A DNA stretch of 64,000 nucleotides from Moniliella sp. 'wahieum' (lineage: Eukaryota; Basidiomycota; Moniliellomycetes; Moniliellales; Moniliellaceae): NCBI GenBank assembly GCA_003971905.1, contig RSEE01000027.1:620001-684000 (forward strand), written 5' to 3'. The notes beneath the pieces were generated by a model. The model was given only the letters and a program-made list of their open reading frames with translations. It was not told the DNA's origin and made no database searches. The stretch's first letter is position 1; every line of letters begins with the position of its first letter. Positions 36,716-48,554 of the stretch are shown in pieces. A program made the position numbers and the translations under genes.

Positions 36716-37906
36716 CTTAAGCCGGTGAGAGGTGAACCAGTGAGGTCGATTATCAAACAGGCCTATCAGTGTACCTCACCAGTACGCAAGGGTCAACCGG
36801 TCACTATTCAATGACGTTAATGGGACCAAGGCGTCCTAACTCAGAAGATCTCAGACCTCAGAGACTGCCTTACTTGGTTCTGTCGTCCTTTCGCGCCGTG
36901 CGCCTCTCAGATCTCACCGGCGTTGGACAATGATCATCGGGTTTACACAGGTGGCTTTTGCAAGAAAGAAGGGGATGTGTTGATCATGTTGGGGTCTGGC
37001 CCTGTCTGGCCTGGTCTGGCACGCGACAAAGCTGCGCGGGTGGAGCGCGTGTGGGGGTGACGCGGTGACAGTGACGGTCGTGCTACTACAGTGACGCGTG
37101 ACGGGGCTGCGTCGGATCGGTTGCGGCTGGCAAGGGCGAGACGCGTTGGCGAGCAGGGATGGTACCGTTGACGGGACATGGCAGTGGCGTGGCACTGGCA
37201 TGGCCTGTCGGGCACAATTGGCGACGGCAAACACGCCGTGCCAGCGCGCGCTGGCGAGCTGTGCAGGCAGGTCGCGGTGCGCAACCGTCGGCGCGCCAGC
37301 ATGCCTCTGCCTCTCCTGTGCGCTGTCTGGGGGGGGGCAGTGGGTGGCTGTGTCGTGGTAGGGTGTGGGCTGCCGGTTGCCGGGCAGCAGGTACCAGTAC
37401 CAGTCCGTGTCGATGGGGCGCCTGCTTCCCTGTGCCGTAGCCAATTAGCCAAGGGCCAGTTGCCAGCTCGCGCTACGGGTGGGTGCTCGGGTGGGCGGAT
37501 GGGTGACTCAGGCGCCGTGCCGTGCGACACGGTGACCTGGACCCAGCCGCGTGATCTCTTGGCTGGCACGCACCACATAATAAACGCTCAACCTAACCCC
37601 GCCGCTCTGCCTGTGCTCTGGCGGACGATGACCTCATCCGATCACCGACCGCCGCGCAGGCTGCCTGTCCGGCCGGGCGGAGTGGTGCCGTGCGACAGTG
37701 GCGCACACCGCCGCCGTGCGCTCGCGCCTATGCCCGCGCCGCGCCCTCCGGGCCTATGCCGGCGATCGCACTGGCGCCGTGCCGCCGTGTTCGGGGCGCT
37801 GGGATCGCCCGCACGCCGCACACGGCCAGCCCCCGCCGCGACACACCGACACACCCGCTGGCCAGCCAGACGCTGCGGAGCGTTTAGCGCCTTGTCGCGC
37901 CTGGCC

Positions 37907-37925
37907 CATTGGCCAGCATATATAA
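37907..37925 (+). promoter_or_regulatory. CCAAT-type box and TATA box of the zinc-finger gene
   Basis: ATTGG (reverse CCAAT) at 37907-37911 and TATATAA at 37919-37925 lie about 130 bases before the ATG at 38057. Their close spacing and position suggest a core promoter; binding is inferred. Confidence 0.5.
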
Positions 37926-38056
37926 CCTCAACACCCCCCCCCGTCTCGCCGTTCCATCCGATCCGTACTCAGTACTCATGTTACCCTTCCCTGGTTGCTG
38001 CCTGCCATGCACTCCCCATACCCATCCTCCCCTCACCCCTCCATCAGCCCCTCGCC

Positions 38057-39567
38057 ATGGACAGCAGCCACCCGTTCCCCGCCACCCCAGCCTCCGCCCT
38101 GCGCCCGTCCCTCCCGCTCTACATCCACAACACCACTTCCGCCTTCGCCCTCAATCCTGCACCTGCATCGGCCCCAGCCCACATCACATCCTTTGCAGCG
38201 GCCTCCAGTGCAGTCTCTACTGCCGCCCCCCCCGTGCCTGCCAGTCTGCCGACGGCGGCGGCGCTCGCGACGTCGGGGGCGTCAAGACGGTCATGGTGGC
38301 CGGTGCCCGTGAGCGCAAGCGGCACAACTCCTGGACGGGTGCCTCTCTGGGTGGCAGCCCGGCCAACGTGCAAGTTTCGCGGTGCGACCAAGCGGGTGTA
38401 CCAAAGCCTACGCCGGCCCCAATGCCGTCAGCAATCTCAAGCGCCACAAAGCCAATGTCCACCACATCCCCCTCTCGGCCCAGCCCCGGCACACGCGGTG
38501 GGATCGTAATCCCAATCGCCCCAAGGATGAGCAGGAACGGCGCGAACGCATGTTGGAAGCCAAGCGCAAGTATGCTCGCAAGGCGCGTGCCCGCCAAAAG
38601 GCGCAGCAAGCTGCTTCCCGCGCTGCTGGTCCTTCGCCTGCCGGGTTGGACCTGGGCTTGGGCCCGGGATGGCACCCCTTCACCGCTTGGTCCAGCCCAA
38701 GCCAGTGCCAGCCTGGGCCCGCTCCTTCCCATTCATGCCCCTCGACAAATGCCTGCTTCCCACCCGGGCCTCGTCTTTTATACCCCCAATGGCCCAGCCG
38801 GCGCTCCCATCCACCCATTCGTCGCACCCGCACTCGCATCCCGCTTTGCCTCGTTCCTACAGTGTTCCTACGACCAATATCCCGCTTCCTTCGGTCGGCA
38901 ACGAGCCCAATCTGATGCGTCCCATGACCGAAACGTGTTGCCAATTCGTTGGGCCTGTTGGGCGACCAATTTGCTTCCTTTGCTACGCTTGCCCCCCTGC
39001 CTCTTCTCTTCCTTTTAGCAGCAGTGACCTGTACCCTTTCCCCCCCCCGCACCCAATTCCAATAACGACACTCTTCCCCCTCGCCTTCCCATCCGCGCAG
39101 TTTCCCCCCCTTCCACGCTGCCGCCTACCCCTGCTTTCTCTTCCAGCTGGATGCCGCCCGCCTCGGATGAAAATGCCTTCTTCCCCGTTACCTTGCCCGG
39201 CGGCGACGATTCGGAGGTGGGCATGTCCAGCACCGACACCCAGCTCACCGTTCCGTCCCTTACCGCCTCCCCACCGCTTCGGAGCAAGTGCAACGCCGAC
39301 TTGGTGTCGGACTGGCCCGACCTCGTGCCCAGCTTGCCGGCGCCCTCGTCGGGGGCTCAGGAGCAGGACAAGCGCCACGGTGGCCCTGCAGACCCGACCG
39401 AGGAGGAGACGGACCTGTGGACCGTGGCTCCCCTGCTGCGCTCCCCCAGCAATTGGACCAGTCTGAGCCCGTGGAAGACGTTGCTGGCGCCTGCCGAGCC
39501 CGACAACACCTCCCCTTCCCGCCCCACCAACCGCAAGCGCGGGTGGGAGCGCGTGCGGTCGTGTTGA
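38057..39567 (+). CDS. C2H2 zinc-finger transcription factor
   Basis: Probably a nuclear DNA-binding regulator; target unknown. It starts MDSSHPFPATPASALRPSLP with a Pro/Ala/Ser-rich region. The single finger reads CDQAGCTKAYAGPNAV then SNLKRHKANVH, once one missing T is allowed for: C-x4-C-x15-H-x4-H, longer between the second Cys and first His than the common x12. A basic segment follows directly (PKDEQERRERMLEAKRKYAR), likely extending DNA contact. After a Pro-rich stretch, an intron near 38980-39146 (acceptor CTTCCAG) leads to an acidic, Ser/Pro-rich end (PPASDENAFFPVTLPGGDD, TEEETDLWTVAPLL) that could be an activation domain. The stop is at 39567. The frame changes two or three times. 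A CCAAT/TATA pair lies upstream. Confidence 0.7.
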
Positions 39568-42088
39568 TGCCGCCCCCGTGCGTCCAGCGGGCGCGGGCCC
39601 GGACCGTGGACCGTGGCACGTTCAGTTGAACTTGAACAGTGTTCGTTCTGCAGCGGGCTGGAAGGCTCCTGCCTATCGCAGTAATCGTGCCTCTCCAGCG
39701 CCGCTTCGCCATGGGATGATGGCGTTACGTTTTGTCTCTCGTTTTATTTTGTCTTGTTATTCTCGTGTGCCCGGCAGCGTGCAGTGGAGGAGGCGGTCTG
39801 GTGCCGTGCTGGACTCACATGCTCCATGCTCACATGCTCATGGTTGGTGCTGTGCTCTAGATATCCGTGTTCTGTTCCTCTCTTTTATGCTGTCCCCAGA
39901 ACTAAATTGAAGACATGCCAATCTGATTCCCCTGTGCCCACTCCCTTGATCCTGGTGGACTAGGACTAGTACCTAGTGACTCTGCCCTTTCTTAGTACAG
40001 ACAATTCGGTTCTTCCTTGCGGCCAACGGGGGGTATGGTGCATTGCTCCAAGCACTATATAATAATGGAGCATGACAGTGTAGCGTGCGTTGTGACATGC
40101 AGTACCGTTTGGACACTAGCTGTTACGCGTTCCAGGGCGCTGGCGGTTATCTCCCGATGCTGAGCCCGGCATGTCGTAGACATCTCAGACCAACACGCGT
40201 CCTGTTAAACTAGCGAGAGAGAGCCAGACGACATCTTGTCCATGCTGCGGATATCATCCGCGGCCCGCCAGGTAGCTTGGGCTCATCGGTACGATGCTTT
40301 GTGCCCATTGCGTCCAGTATTAGCAGAACCCTTCCTGCTGCGCCCGACTACGCAGCGTCGAAAGCAAGGGCTGTCATTTAGTAGTCTTTACCTCTCTGGA
40401 AAGCGCCCCGCATTCTGTCTATACCTGCCATGGGGCACTGAGGCCTGGTTCCTTCTGTTGTATGTAAGCAGCCATGTCTAAGGTTTGCTAGTTGTGGTCC
40501 TTGTCGACCATCCTGTCTTTGGTCTCCCCGACTACCCGTTCCTCTCTCTCCCTTCCACCTTCTACCACCCTTACGCTTACGAATTTACGACTTGCGTCGA
40601 GTACGCTGCAAACCGCGGTTACTCTCATCAGTAGCACTTGCTCTTCTTTAGGACTCTGTCTGTTCCCGCCTACTACAGCGTACCGAGCGCGGTAACGTTG
40701 CGAGGAACAGAGTAACTTCGGAGCTCCTGGACCCCTTCAGCTGGTCTAACGACCTAGGTACGCGGCTCCTACCTCGGAGGGTCGGAGCTGCGGCCTTTGC
40801 ACGCAGGCAGCCACCCAAACTATAGAGGGTCTCTCCCTCGCCTCTACACCCGCTCGGTTCAACGTTCAACGTTCAACCAGGATCTGGAGTAGGAGACCTA
40901 ACGTACGAGACACCGATTGGCCTGGTGGAAGGGCATGACTATGGACTATGGCGGGAGCAGGAGGGAGAACCGCACCTCTGGATCTTTTGGTTTGTTCGAC
41001 GTGTCGTGTCGCATTCTATCGTGTGATCTGACAAAGAAGCGACAGCCGATGCTAGAGAAACGGAAAGGAATGTGTGTTGTTGAACGTTGTGAACGTTGAA
41101 CGTTGACGCGTTGACGGGCTCCCACCCACGTCTGCTTTCTTATGATCGTCTGCATTAACCGGATTAAGCGGGGCCCAAAAGCACGTGTGCTCGATGGGGC
41201 CAATCACTTGATTAGAACGTGACGAGAGTGACTGGTGTGCCAGGGACAGGCCTCAGCGCCTCAGCCGGAGGGCCTGAGGATCGACAAAACTGTGTTGGGT
41301 TGCATCGTAGCGACGCGCCGGGAGATTGAAACAGAAACATGGATGTAGAAGTAGGTTGGATACTGAGTACTGAATGTTCAGTACGTTCAACGTCTAACGT
41401 CCAACCAACCAACACCTGTCACGCGTCACGCATCAACCACCGGCATCACTTGTCACGCGTGGTGCGTTCTGCCGGGTACGGTGCCAGCCACGGCCGCGCG
41501 AGCGCGAACAGGCTTCGGACGCGAAGCGACAGCCGTGCGCCCTCTGGCGCCCTGCGCGTGCCCGGCCCTGCCGCCGCGTGCCGGCCTGCCGCGTGCCGGC
41601 GCATGCGAGGGCCACGCCCAGGCGGGCACCTGCCCAGTCTGTGTTAAACGTTAACTGCGTGCGTTGCGTGTGCTGGTGTGCCTCTGTGATGCATGTGAGC
41701 CGAGAGACACTTGCGCCATGCTGTTCCGGCACGGCGGCAGCCCGCTGGGGCGCATTGCCCGCCCCGGCAGAGGGCCAGTCGGGGGCCAGCAGCCTCCGGC
41801 GGGGATCACGGGGTTGCCACGACGCCCCGATGTTGGGTGCTGCATGCGGGCAGACGCGGTGGGGCGACAGGCACAGCGCCGCTCTGGGCGGCACGGCATG
41901 CCCCCGTGCATCGCAGCTTTCCCAGAGCGCTTACTAGTGCGCAGGTGCCAGCCCATGCTCGCACCACGCCACACTAGGCACACGCGGCATGCTGCATGCG
42001 TGCCACCCGCACGAGTAGGCATCCTGCTCAAATACGCCCTCTGCCCCACCCCTGCCGCTCCCTTCCTGCCTCGCCCCACCACCCCGCC
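39568..42088. other. Intergenic region, 2.5 kb
   Basis: No supported gene. It contains AACGTT-based short repeats at about 40858-40877, 41083-41107 and 41383-41402. The last 600 bases are GC-rich and are the likely promoter of the heparinase-like gene. Confidence 0.5.
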
Positions 42089-44623
42089 ATGCCTCTCCGT
42101 ACGTCCTCCTCCTCCTCCCCCCTGCTCCCCGCTGATCCTAACCCTTCCTCCGCTAGGTTCCCGCTCGGCGCCCAACGCGCTGCTGCGCACCGCCGTCGCA
42201 GCCACGGCCGCTGCTGTGACAGTCGCCAGCGTCGCTGCCAAGGGCTCGTCCCCTCGCCCTCCAATGGCGGTGCCCCCACCAGCTCCATCGACAACCCCGA
42301 CCTCTGGGACCTGGCCAACAACCACGCCAAGGCCGGCAATGCCGACACGCCTTCTACGGCAGCACCGACCTGTACGGCAACCCCATCTTCCTCAACGACT
42401 TTGACCCCGCCGCTCCCTTCCACGCCGACGCGGCGATGCAGTGCAAGGACAATGCCACTGGCCTCTCCCTCCAGAACCTGCGCCAGCACCCGCGTGTCAT
42501 GGTCCCCGGCTACCAGTGGGACTGCCTCTCGCAGCGCATCGCCAAGGACGGCTACCTGACCCTGATGAACGACAGCGTCTTTACCAACGCAACCAACTGG
42601 TACAACATGCCCCCTACCAACTATTCCATCGACGGCGGCTACGCTGGTTCGGGTATTTTGGACGTGGCGCGCGAGGTGCAACGCCGCGTGCGCGCCTGGG
42701 GCTATGCCTACCGCGTCACTGGCGACACGAAGTGGGCCAACCGTACCTGGACCGAGCTTCAGACTGCCGCCGGTAACACGTCCCAACCCTTTGGCCAAGG
42801 CCCGGCCCCGCTGCCAGACCAGCACTGGAACCCGGTTCTTCCTTGACACGGGTGAGATGACGGCTGCGTTTGCGATTGGCTATGACTGGCTCTACGACGC
42901 CTGGACGCCCCAACAGCGTGAGGCCATCCGTTGGTCCATCATCACTCTTGGTCTTACGCCTGGTCTCGAATCCTACAATGGGAACGGCACCATTGGCTGG
43001 TGGACCGAACCGGCCAACGGCGCCGGCAACTGGAACTGTGTGTGCAACTCGGGGCTGCTGCTCGGTGCCCTTGCGATCAATGGCGACGACGGGGATGACC
43101 CGCAGCACACGTCATCCCAGGTCCTGACCAAGGGTCTGGAGAACTTGCGTGACAACTGCTTCCAAGCTCCTTATGAGGATGGTACCTGGCCGGAGACTCC
43201 CAACTACTGGTACTTTGGCACCAATGCTGCCGCTCGCGTCGAGTCTGCTCTCATCTCGGCCACCGGTTCGAACCAAAACCTCAACACGGACTTTTACAAG
43301 ACTGGCTTCTTCCACATGTACGTCTCTGGCATGGCCGGCATGATGGCTTACGGCGACCACGGTCCCAACAAGTACTCGACCAATGCCAACGGCATGCTTT
43401 GGTGGGGCAAGCAATACAACCAGACCCTTCTCTCCCTCTTCCAGCGTGACCGTGCGGATGCGCTGGGCGACCCACTCGCGCTGTTCTGGTACGACGAGAC
43501 GGTCAAGGGTGCTTTCTGGAATGGTCTCCCGCTCGACCGCTTCTTTGACGATACGCGTGGCTCGTGGGTCTCCATGCGCTCTTCGTGGACCAACTGGAAC
43601 GGCACCTACCTTGCCATGAAGGCCTCCAACTTGACCGGTCACCAGACCCATGGCGATCTGGATGTGGGTGACTTTGTGTTTGATGCGATGGGAACCCGTT
43701 GGGCTGGCGAGTATGGCTCGGCGCAGTACCTTTCGGATGGTTACTTCTCGACGGAGGTGGAGACGTCGCAGCGCTGGACCTACTTCCGCAAGATGACCCA
43801 GGGTCAGAACACGATTCTGGTCGATGGCCTGAACCAACAAGTCAACTGCGCCCCGGTCAACAAGTTTGGTTCGACCAACGTGACCCAGTCGGCATCGGTG
43901 GACTATGCGCCCGGTGTCAACGACACGGCCTTCTTTGTGACGGACATGAGCTCGGCGTACAACCAGTCGGCTGGTTCGGTGCAGCGTGGAATTCGCTTCC
44001 TCAACGCGCGGCGGCAAATGCTGTTGCAGGACGAGATCAAGGGGGGCGTGGCCAAGTCGTCCCTCTCGTGGCACGTGCAGACCAACGCGACGGTGCAGGT
44101 CAACGGCAACACTGCTACCCTCACCATTTCTGACCTGGCCAACCCCAACGCGGCGACCGACGAGCTGTTCTACACGTTCCCGCAAAAAACAACTCAAGAT
44201 CACCATCCTCGAACCGGCCAACGCCACGTTCAAAACTGAGGGACCACCCGCAGGCAACACGGGGTGTACGTCAACAACTTTGGCGACCCTGTCAACACCA
44301 ACGTGACTCTGCTTACTATTGACTTGCCCACCACGTCGGACGTGACACTGCAAACGTGGTGGCAGCCGCAGTGGGACAACCTCGGAAAGGGCGACACGAC
44401 CCAACCGCCTTCGGTTGCGCTCGCCCAATGGTCCGTCGAGAGCCACAACGTGGTGGCCAACGCTACCTCGCCCTGGGGCAGCAACGGCGGCAACACCCCC
44501 TCCTCGTCGGCGGGATCTTCGTCTTCTTCTTCCAAGCCCAAGCACAGCTCGGCCGCCGGCCTGGTCGCCAAGCCGGCCGTGCTGCTTGCCGCTGTGCTGG
44601 GGGCGGTGGCGTACGTGCTCTAA
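42089..44623 (+). CDS. Secreted GPI-anchored heparinase II/III-like protein
   Basis: A predicted extracellular polysaccharide lyase-type protein; substrate unknown. The first exon codes MPLR, with intron donor GTACGT and acceptor GCTAG. Exon 2 gives a signal peptide (ALLRTAVAATAAAVTVASVA). An all-helical toroid-type region follows (QHPRVMVPGYQWDCLSQRI, FAIGYDWLYDAWTPQQREAI, GAGNWNCVCNSGLLLGALAI). The beta-rich C-domain carries the heparinase-like motif GHQTHGDLDVGDFVFDAMGT. Many N-glycosylation sites (NxT/S) are visible. The C-terminus has a Ser-rich stalk and a hydrophobic tail (PAVLLAAVLGAVAYVL) typical of GPI addition. Frame slips fall near 42340, near 42830 and near 44190. Total about 800 residues. 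Likely wall-bound or surface-bound. Confidence 0.85.
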
Positions 44624-45838
44624 GCAGCTACGTACCGCGGCGGCTGCGCCTCTGTCGTAGCATACGATACGTGCGCTGTATTGGTCCCACTTGGATTCCT
44701 CTCGAGGATCCTGCTTTCGTCTAGCCGCTCTGGCCTCTCTCCTCCCTCTCGTGCTCTCGTCTTCCTTTTCTTCGCCTTGTGTCGGCGGCTTGGTGCGTGT
44801 TGGATGTCCCGGTGACCGCGACGTGCGCTCTCGGCGTCGCACCTGCGCGCACCACCGCGTCTCGGATCTCATCTCAGCTAGCAACTTGCATTGTTCGAAC
44901 CCTACATCCTACAGGAACAGACGGTATGGTATTGTCGAACGATCACGCTGGTCATCCGCGCTGGGCACGTAATACTCGTATGTGGGATCTAAGGAAACTG
45001 GATAGGATGGCTGGTTGCCCGTTGGAGTTTGTCGGCCCCCGAACGTAACACTCTGCAGACAAGCGTATTGTTAGGGTAGTGGAAGGCAATGGAACCGGTC
45101 CACATCCTTCATCATTAAAACCCCGAGAGGAGGCATGCAGTGGTACCACGACCCGTTGTTCGCTCTTCTATATTCCCTTTTCTCTGTTTACTATAATTGA
45201 ACTAGTGTACTTGGGCACGGTGTCCAAAGGACGTTACGCGTTCTCGATTCTGGTCCGGCTGGACGTCAATCGTGACGTGGAAATCCTCCATGGCGCGAGT
45301 CCTACCTTGAGCTGCGCCTGAGTCTCCCGCCTTCCTAGCTGCCAGCTCCGTCAGACGAGCGATGCGCAGCTGAGGGGTATCTGAGATGCTAACGTCGGGT
45401 GCCGGGTCGACCGGCATGACGCGTGACCTGACGCGCAACTGCACCTTCCGTCGTCGTCGTCGTCGTCGTCTCGCCCCGGCCCAACATACGATCATTTCGA
45501 TCGTTGCACAGACACTTTCATGCCGTTCATGCCAGAAGAAAAGTATATATCAAACCAACATCTGGACTGCCCAGTGCTATAGGGGAATCTCGTCGCCCCC
45601 TCATGTCGTTGTCTCTGCGTCCGACCCCCTCCTGTGCTATGGCTGCGGTCCTCAGTTTGGATCGCACGGCGTCAGGGGCATTATTGGGGACCAACTTGCT
45701 CGCTACGAGACACCGAGACCAAGATCGAGACTGAGACGGAGACGGAGACGGAGAACAGAAGACCCAGCATATGGGCCTGTGGACTTTAGACGGCGAAAAA
45801 AGAAAAACAATCCGAAAACCCAGTACACTGTGCACCAA
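44624..45838. other. Intergenic: convergent 3' regions
   Basis: No supported gene. Contains a (GTC)n run at about 45449-45470 and a GAGACG repeat at about 45730-45756. Confidence 0.5.
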
Positions 45839-48308
45839 TCACCTCTTTGCATTACTGCGCCGACGAGAACGGGAGCGGGCGCTGTGGGAGGGCGAGGGCA
45901 AGCTAGAGGACGACTGGGCGCGACGGGTGAGAGAGGCCAACTGCGCTGCGCGCTGCTCAAATCGGTCCGGGTCGCCCTGGACCGAAGCTAAGATGACGTG
46001 CAACTGGCTCCGGCGCAGGTCCGGTGCTTGATCCAAATACTGCACAAACAACATCTCAATCCGCTCCCGCGCTCGCGCCACGCTCATCTCCGGACCAAGC
46101 CAGTAGGGCAGGTGCACTTGGCTCAGACCATAGTCCTCCTTCAGACCACGAAGTTGACGACGAAACGCGGCTACGCCCGAGCTAGCGGCGGCGGGCGGCG
46201 GCCTTGCGCCGCTTCTCCCCCGCTTCCGAAGCGTGGCCGACAGTGCTGGCCGACGGCTTGGCTGCCCCCGAACTGATCCGCTTGCTCGGTTTCGCTGCCA
46301 CGCGCGGACGTGGGACAAGCACCTCGGGCGGAGGCGTGAGATCGGACGAGTCGGAATCATATTCGTACCCGGGCGGCGGCGAGGCAGCACGCCGTTTGGC
46401 CTTCTTGTTGCTCTTGTTGCTCTCCGCGTCGGCAGAAGCGCCCCAGAAGCGCTTCAACGTGGCCTGCTGCGACGGCACCGGGTAGGTCTCGGTGGGAACG
46501 GGGCCAGGTCGTTTTCTCAGGGATGAGGGCCGCGCTTTGGCTGGGGTGCGGCCGCAGCAGGGAGAGGATCGGCTGGCACGGGGGACCCTTCAAGAGAAAC
46601 GGAGTTGTCTGTTGGTCCCGGAAGGTGTACTTCCTCTTGGGTCTCATCCTGGGCTTCATCTCGGGTCTCCTCTGGGGCCTCATCTTGGGCTTCCTCTGGG
46701 GCCTCCTCTTGGGTTTCCTTTTGGACCTCCTCTTGGACTTCCTCTTGGACCTCCACTTGGGCTTCCTTTTGGACCTCCACTTGGACCTCCTCTTGAACCT
46801 CCTCTTGGGCTTCCTCTTGGGCTTCCTCTTGGCTTCCTCTTGGGCTTCCTCTTGGGCTTCCTCTTGGGCTTCCTCTTGCACTTTCAATGGCGCTTCCATC
46901 GACGCCTCCGCTTTGCTGCCCACCTCGGAAACAGGCATCAGATCTGTGCCATTGTCTACTTCCAACACTGAAGAAGTGTCCCGTGCCGAAACAAAGGAAG
47001 CTGTCGTGTTGAGATGCAAAGGATCCTGGGGGTCTCCTTCGACTTGCTGAATCGCCTCTTCCCGGCTTGTTTGGCCTTGAGTGGCTGCCACCTCCAGGGA
47101 CGCTTCCCTCTCTTCACTTATTTCAAGGCGGCGCAGCTTCTTGGCGAGAGCTATGTATGTCTCTGGTTCACGCTGATACTCGTCGCGCCACACTTGCGCC
47201 GAAGGGCCGTCTGGTTGCTGAGGCAAAGTCAGCCAACGTCTGGCTCAGAAAGAGAGAGAGGGGGGTACATACTGCGCGAGCCAACTCGTCAAAGAATTCA
47301 GTCGGCAGGAGGTTAATTTGTGACTCGGCCTCCTCTTCCTGCGCTTGACCATTCTGCAACCAGGAAGCAAAGAAGCAGACCATGAAGTCCCGCTGCTTGT
47401 CGTCCAAGGGAGAAGCTTCCTTTGCGGGCTCGAGCGGGTAGGCAGGGCAGCATTTTCGGTGACCTTGCTGATGGCATTCGCCTCCTGCGTGTGCTCAGAC
47501 AGCTCGTCCTCGTTCTCGGCCACCCGAACTTCCGGTTCACAGTGCGAAGGGTCACTCGCGTTGGCCTCGTGGGTACTAGCTTGGGGCTCCTGGTCTTGGT
47601 GGGGAGAAGGCAAGCTGGGGGAACGTTCCGATGGCTTTTGAACGGGGTTCTGAGTCGAAGTTGGGGCGGTACCCATCCCTTGGCCGGTCACGCTCACGTC
47701 CTTCCCTGCTGTCGAATTTGGGGTTTCAGACGAAGGCGGTGGCACGGCCGGGATAGGCTGCTGCACTGGCGCCTTCTCCGTCTTCGGCGGCAGCGTAGCC
47801 CCCTTCAGACCGCTGCCTTTCTTGGGATCTCGTTGGATGGACTCCGAATCCGACTCAAACTCTTGCTGTTCATAGTCACTTGGCCGTTCCGTCTCGTGGG
47901 TCGGCAAGGCAAGCGCCGGTGAGGCTTCCCGGACGGGACGGGGCGGAGCGGCAGAAGGGGTAGGCCGGGAATTGGGGACGGGCTGGTACGTCGCAGACGG
48001 GGCAGTATCGTGTCCCTTGGCGAGCTGGTGGTAGGAGCGCCAGGACCCGAGCGAGCCAAAGCGACGCAACTGGTCGGAGATGTAGGTCTGGTAAGACCAC
48101 GCAGTGTGGCGTGGGCAGATCTCGGCGAGGTGGCGAGCGACTTTGAGCCCTTTGAGGGAATCCTTGGTGTGCTCGAGGACAGTGATGATGGTATCAATGT
48201 CGTCGAGCGTGTAGGGCAGGCGGGAGGACACGTTGGACTGGCGCGGCGGCGGGCGGGGCGGGGGGGGGGCGGGGGCGGAATGGCGTCCCAGGGCAGGTGG
48301 CGTGGCAT
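45839..48308 (-). CDS. Rap1-type Myb-domain protein (candidate telomere protein)
   Basis: Probably a nuclear protein of the Rap1 group. It starts MPRHLPWDAIPPPPPP, and a slip in the Pro-coding C-run leads into a Myb-like domain: RLPYTLDDIDTIITVLEHTK, then LKGLKVARHLAEICPRHTAW and SYQTYISDQL. The pattern R-x-x-[FY]-T-x-x-D-D...G...HTxxSxxxxY resembles the Rap1 Myb domain. A disordered Pro/Ser/Glu region follows, then a helical piece FFASWLQNGQAQEEEAESQI with LLPTEFFDELARAV, an EAQEE repeat (46640-46880), a basic stretch and a C-terminal folded-looking part (LPYWLGPEMSVARARERIEM, LFVQYLDQAPDLRR), placed where Rap1 has its C-terminal domain. The stop is at 45839. Total about 780 residues. Frame slips are frequent, especially in the repeat. 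A different SANT/Myb factor is the main alternative. Confidence 0.6.
46640..46880 (-). repeat. EAQEE-coding tandem repeat
   Basis: Imperfect 12-15-bp units based on TCTTGGGCTTCC on the plus strand encode runs such as EEAQEEAQEEAQEEA on the minus strand. The frame shifts within the array, giving KRKPKRKPK in a second frame, so the true length is uncertain. Confidence 0.85.
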
Positions 48309-48554
48309 GGGGGTGGGTGGGCGTGGCGCAGCGCTGGCGCGGGGGCCAGGCAGATGGGGGTGGTGGAGGGGCGACGCGATGGCCTGGATTCGGATTCGGG
48401 GCTGCGCGAGCGCAGCTTTCCCACCCGACGCGTCGGAGGATGCAACTTGCAACTGCAACTTGCAACTTCCAATTGCAAGCAATGTTTCATGGCCGGGTGT
48501 GGCGGCCACTAATTACGGGTTTCGCGCCAGTCGGCTGGCTTGGCCGCCACCGCC

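Larger units (their letters stand above)
32808..38056. other. Gene desert of about 5 kb between ERG11 and the zinc-finger gene
   Basis: The first 700 bases are GC-rich and probably ERG11 promoter and leader. 33.6-36.9 kb is AT-richer with no supported coding frame; it contains dispersed repeat copy C (34888-35070), TATATATAGG-type TATA sequences near 33810 and 34210, and a cluster of 7-bp tandem repeats (36562-36715). 37.0-38.05 kb is GC-rich and leads into the zinc-finger gene promoter. Confidence 0.5.

Noticed and set aside
37576-37610. CCTAACCCC as a telomere-like sequence
   Set aside because: A single copy only, within an ordinary intergenic region.
43112-44884. 590-codon minus-strand frame
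   Set aside because: Antisense of the heparinase-like gene, open only because of codon bias in a GC-rich gene.
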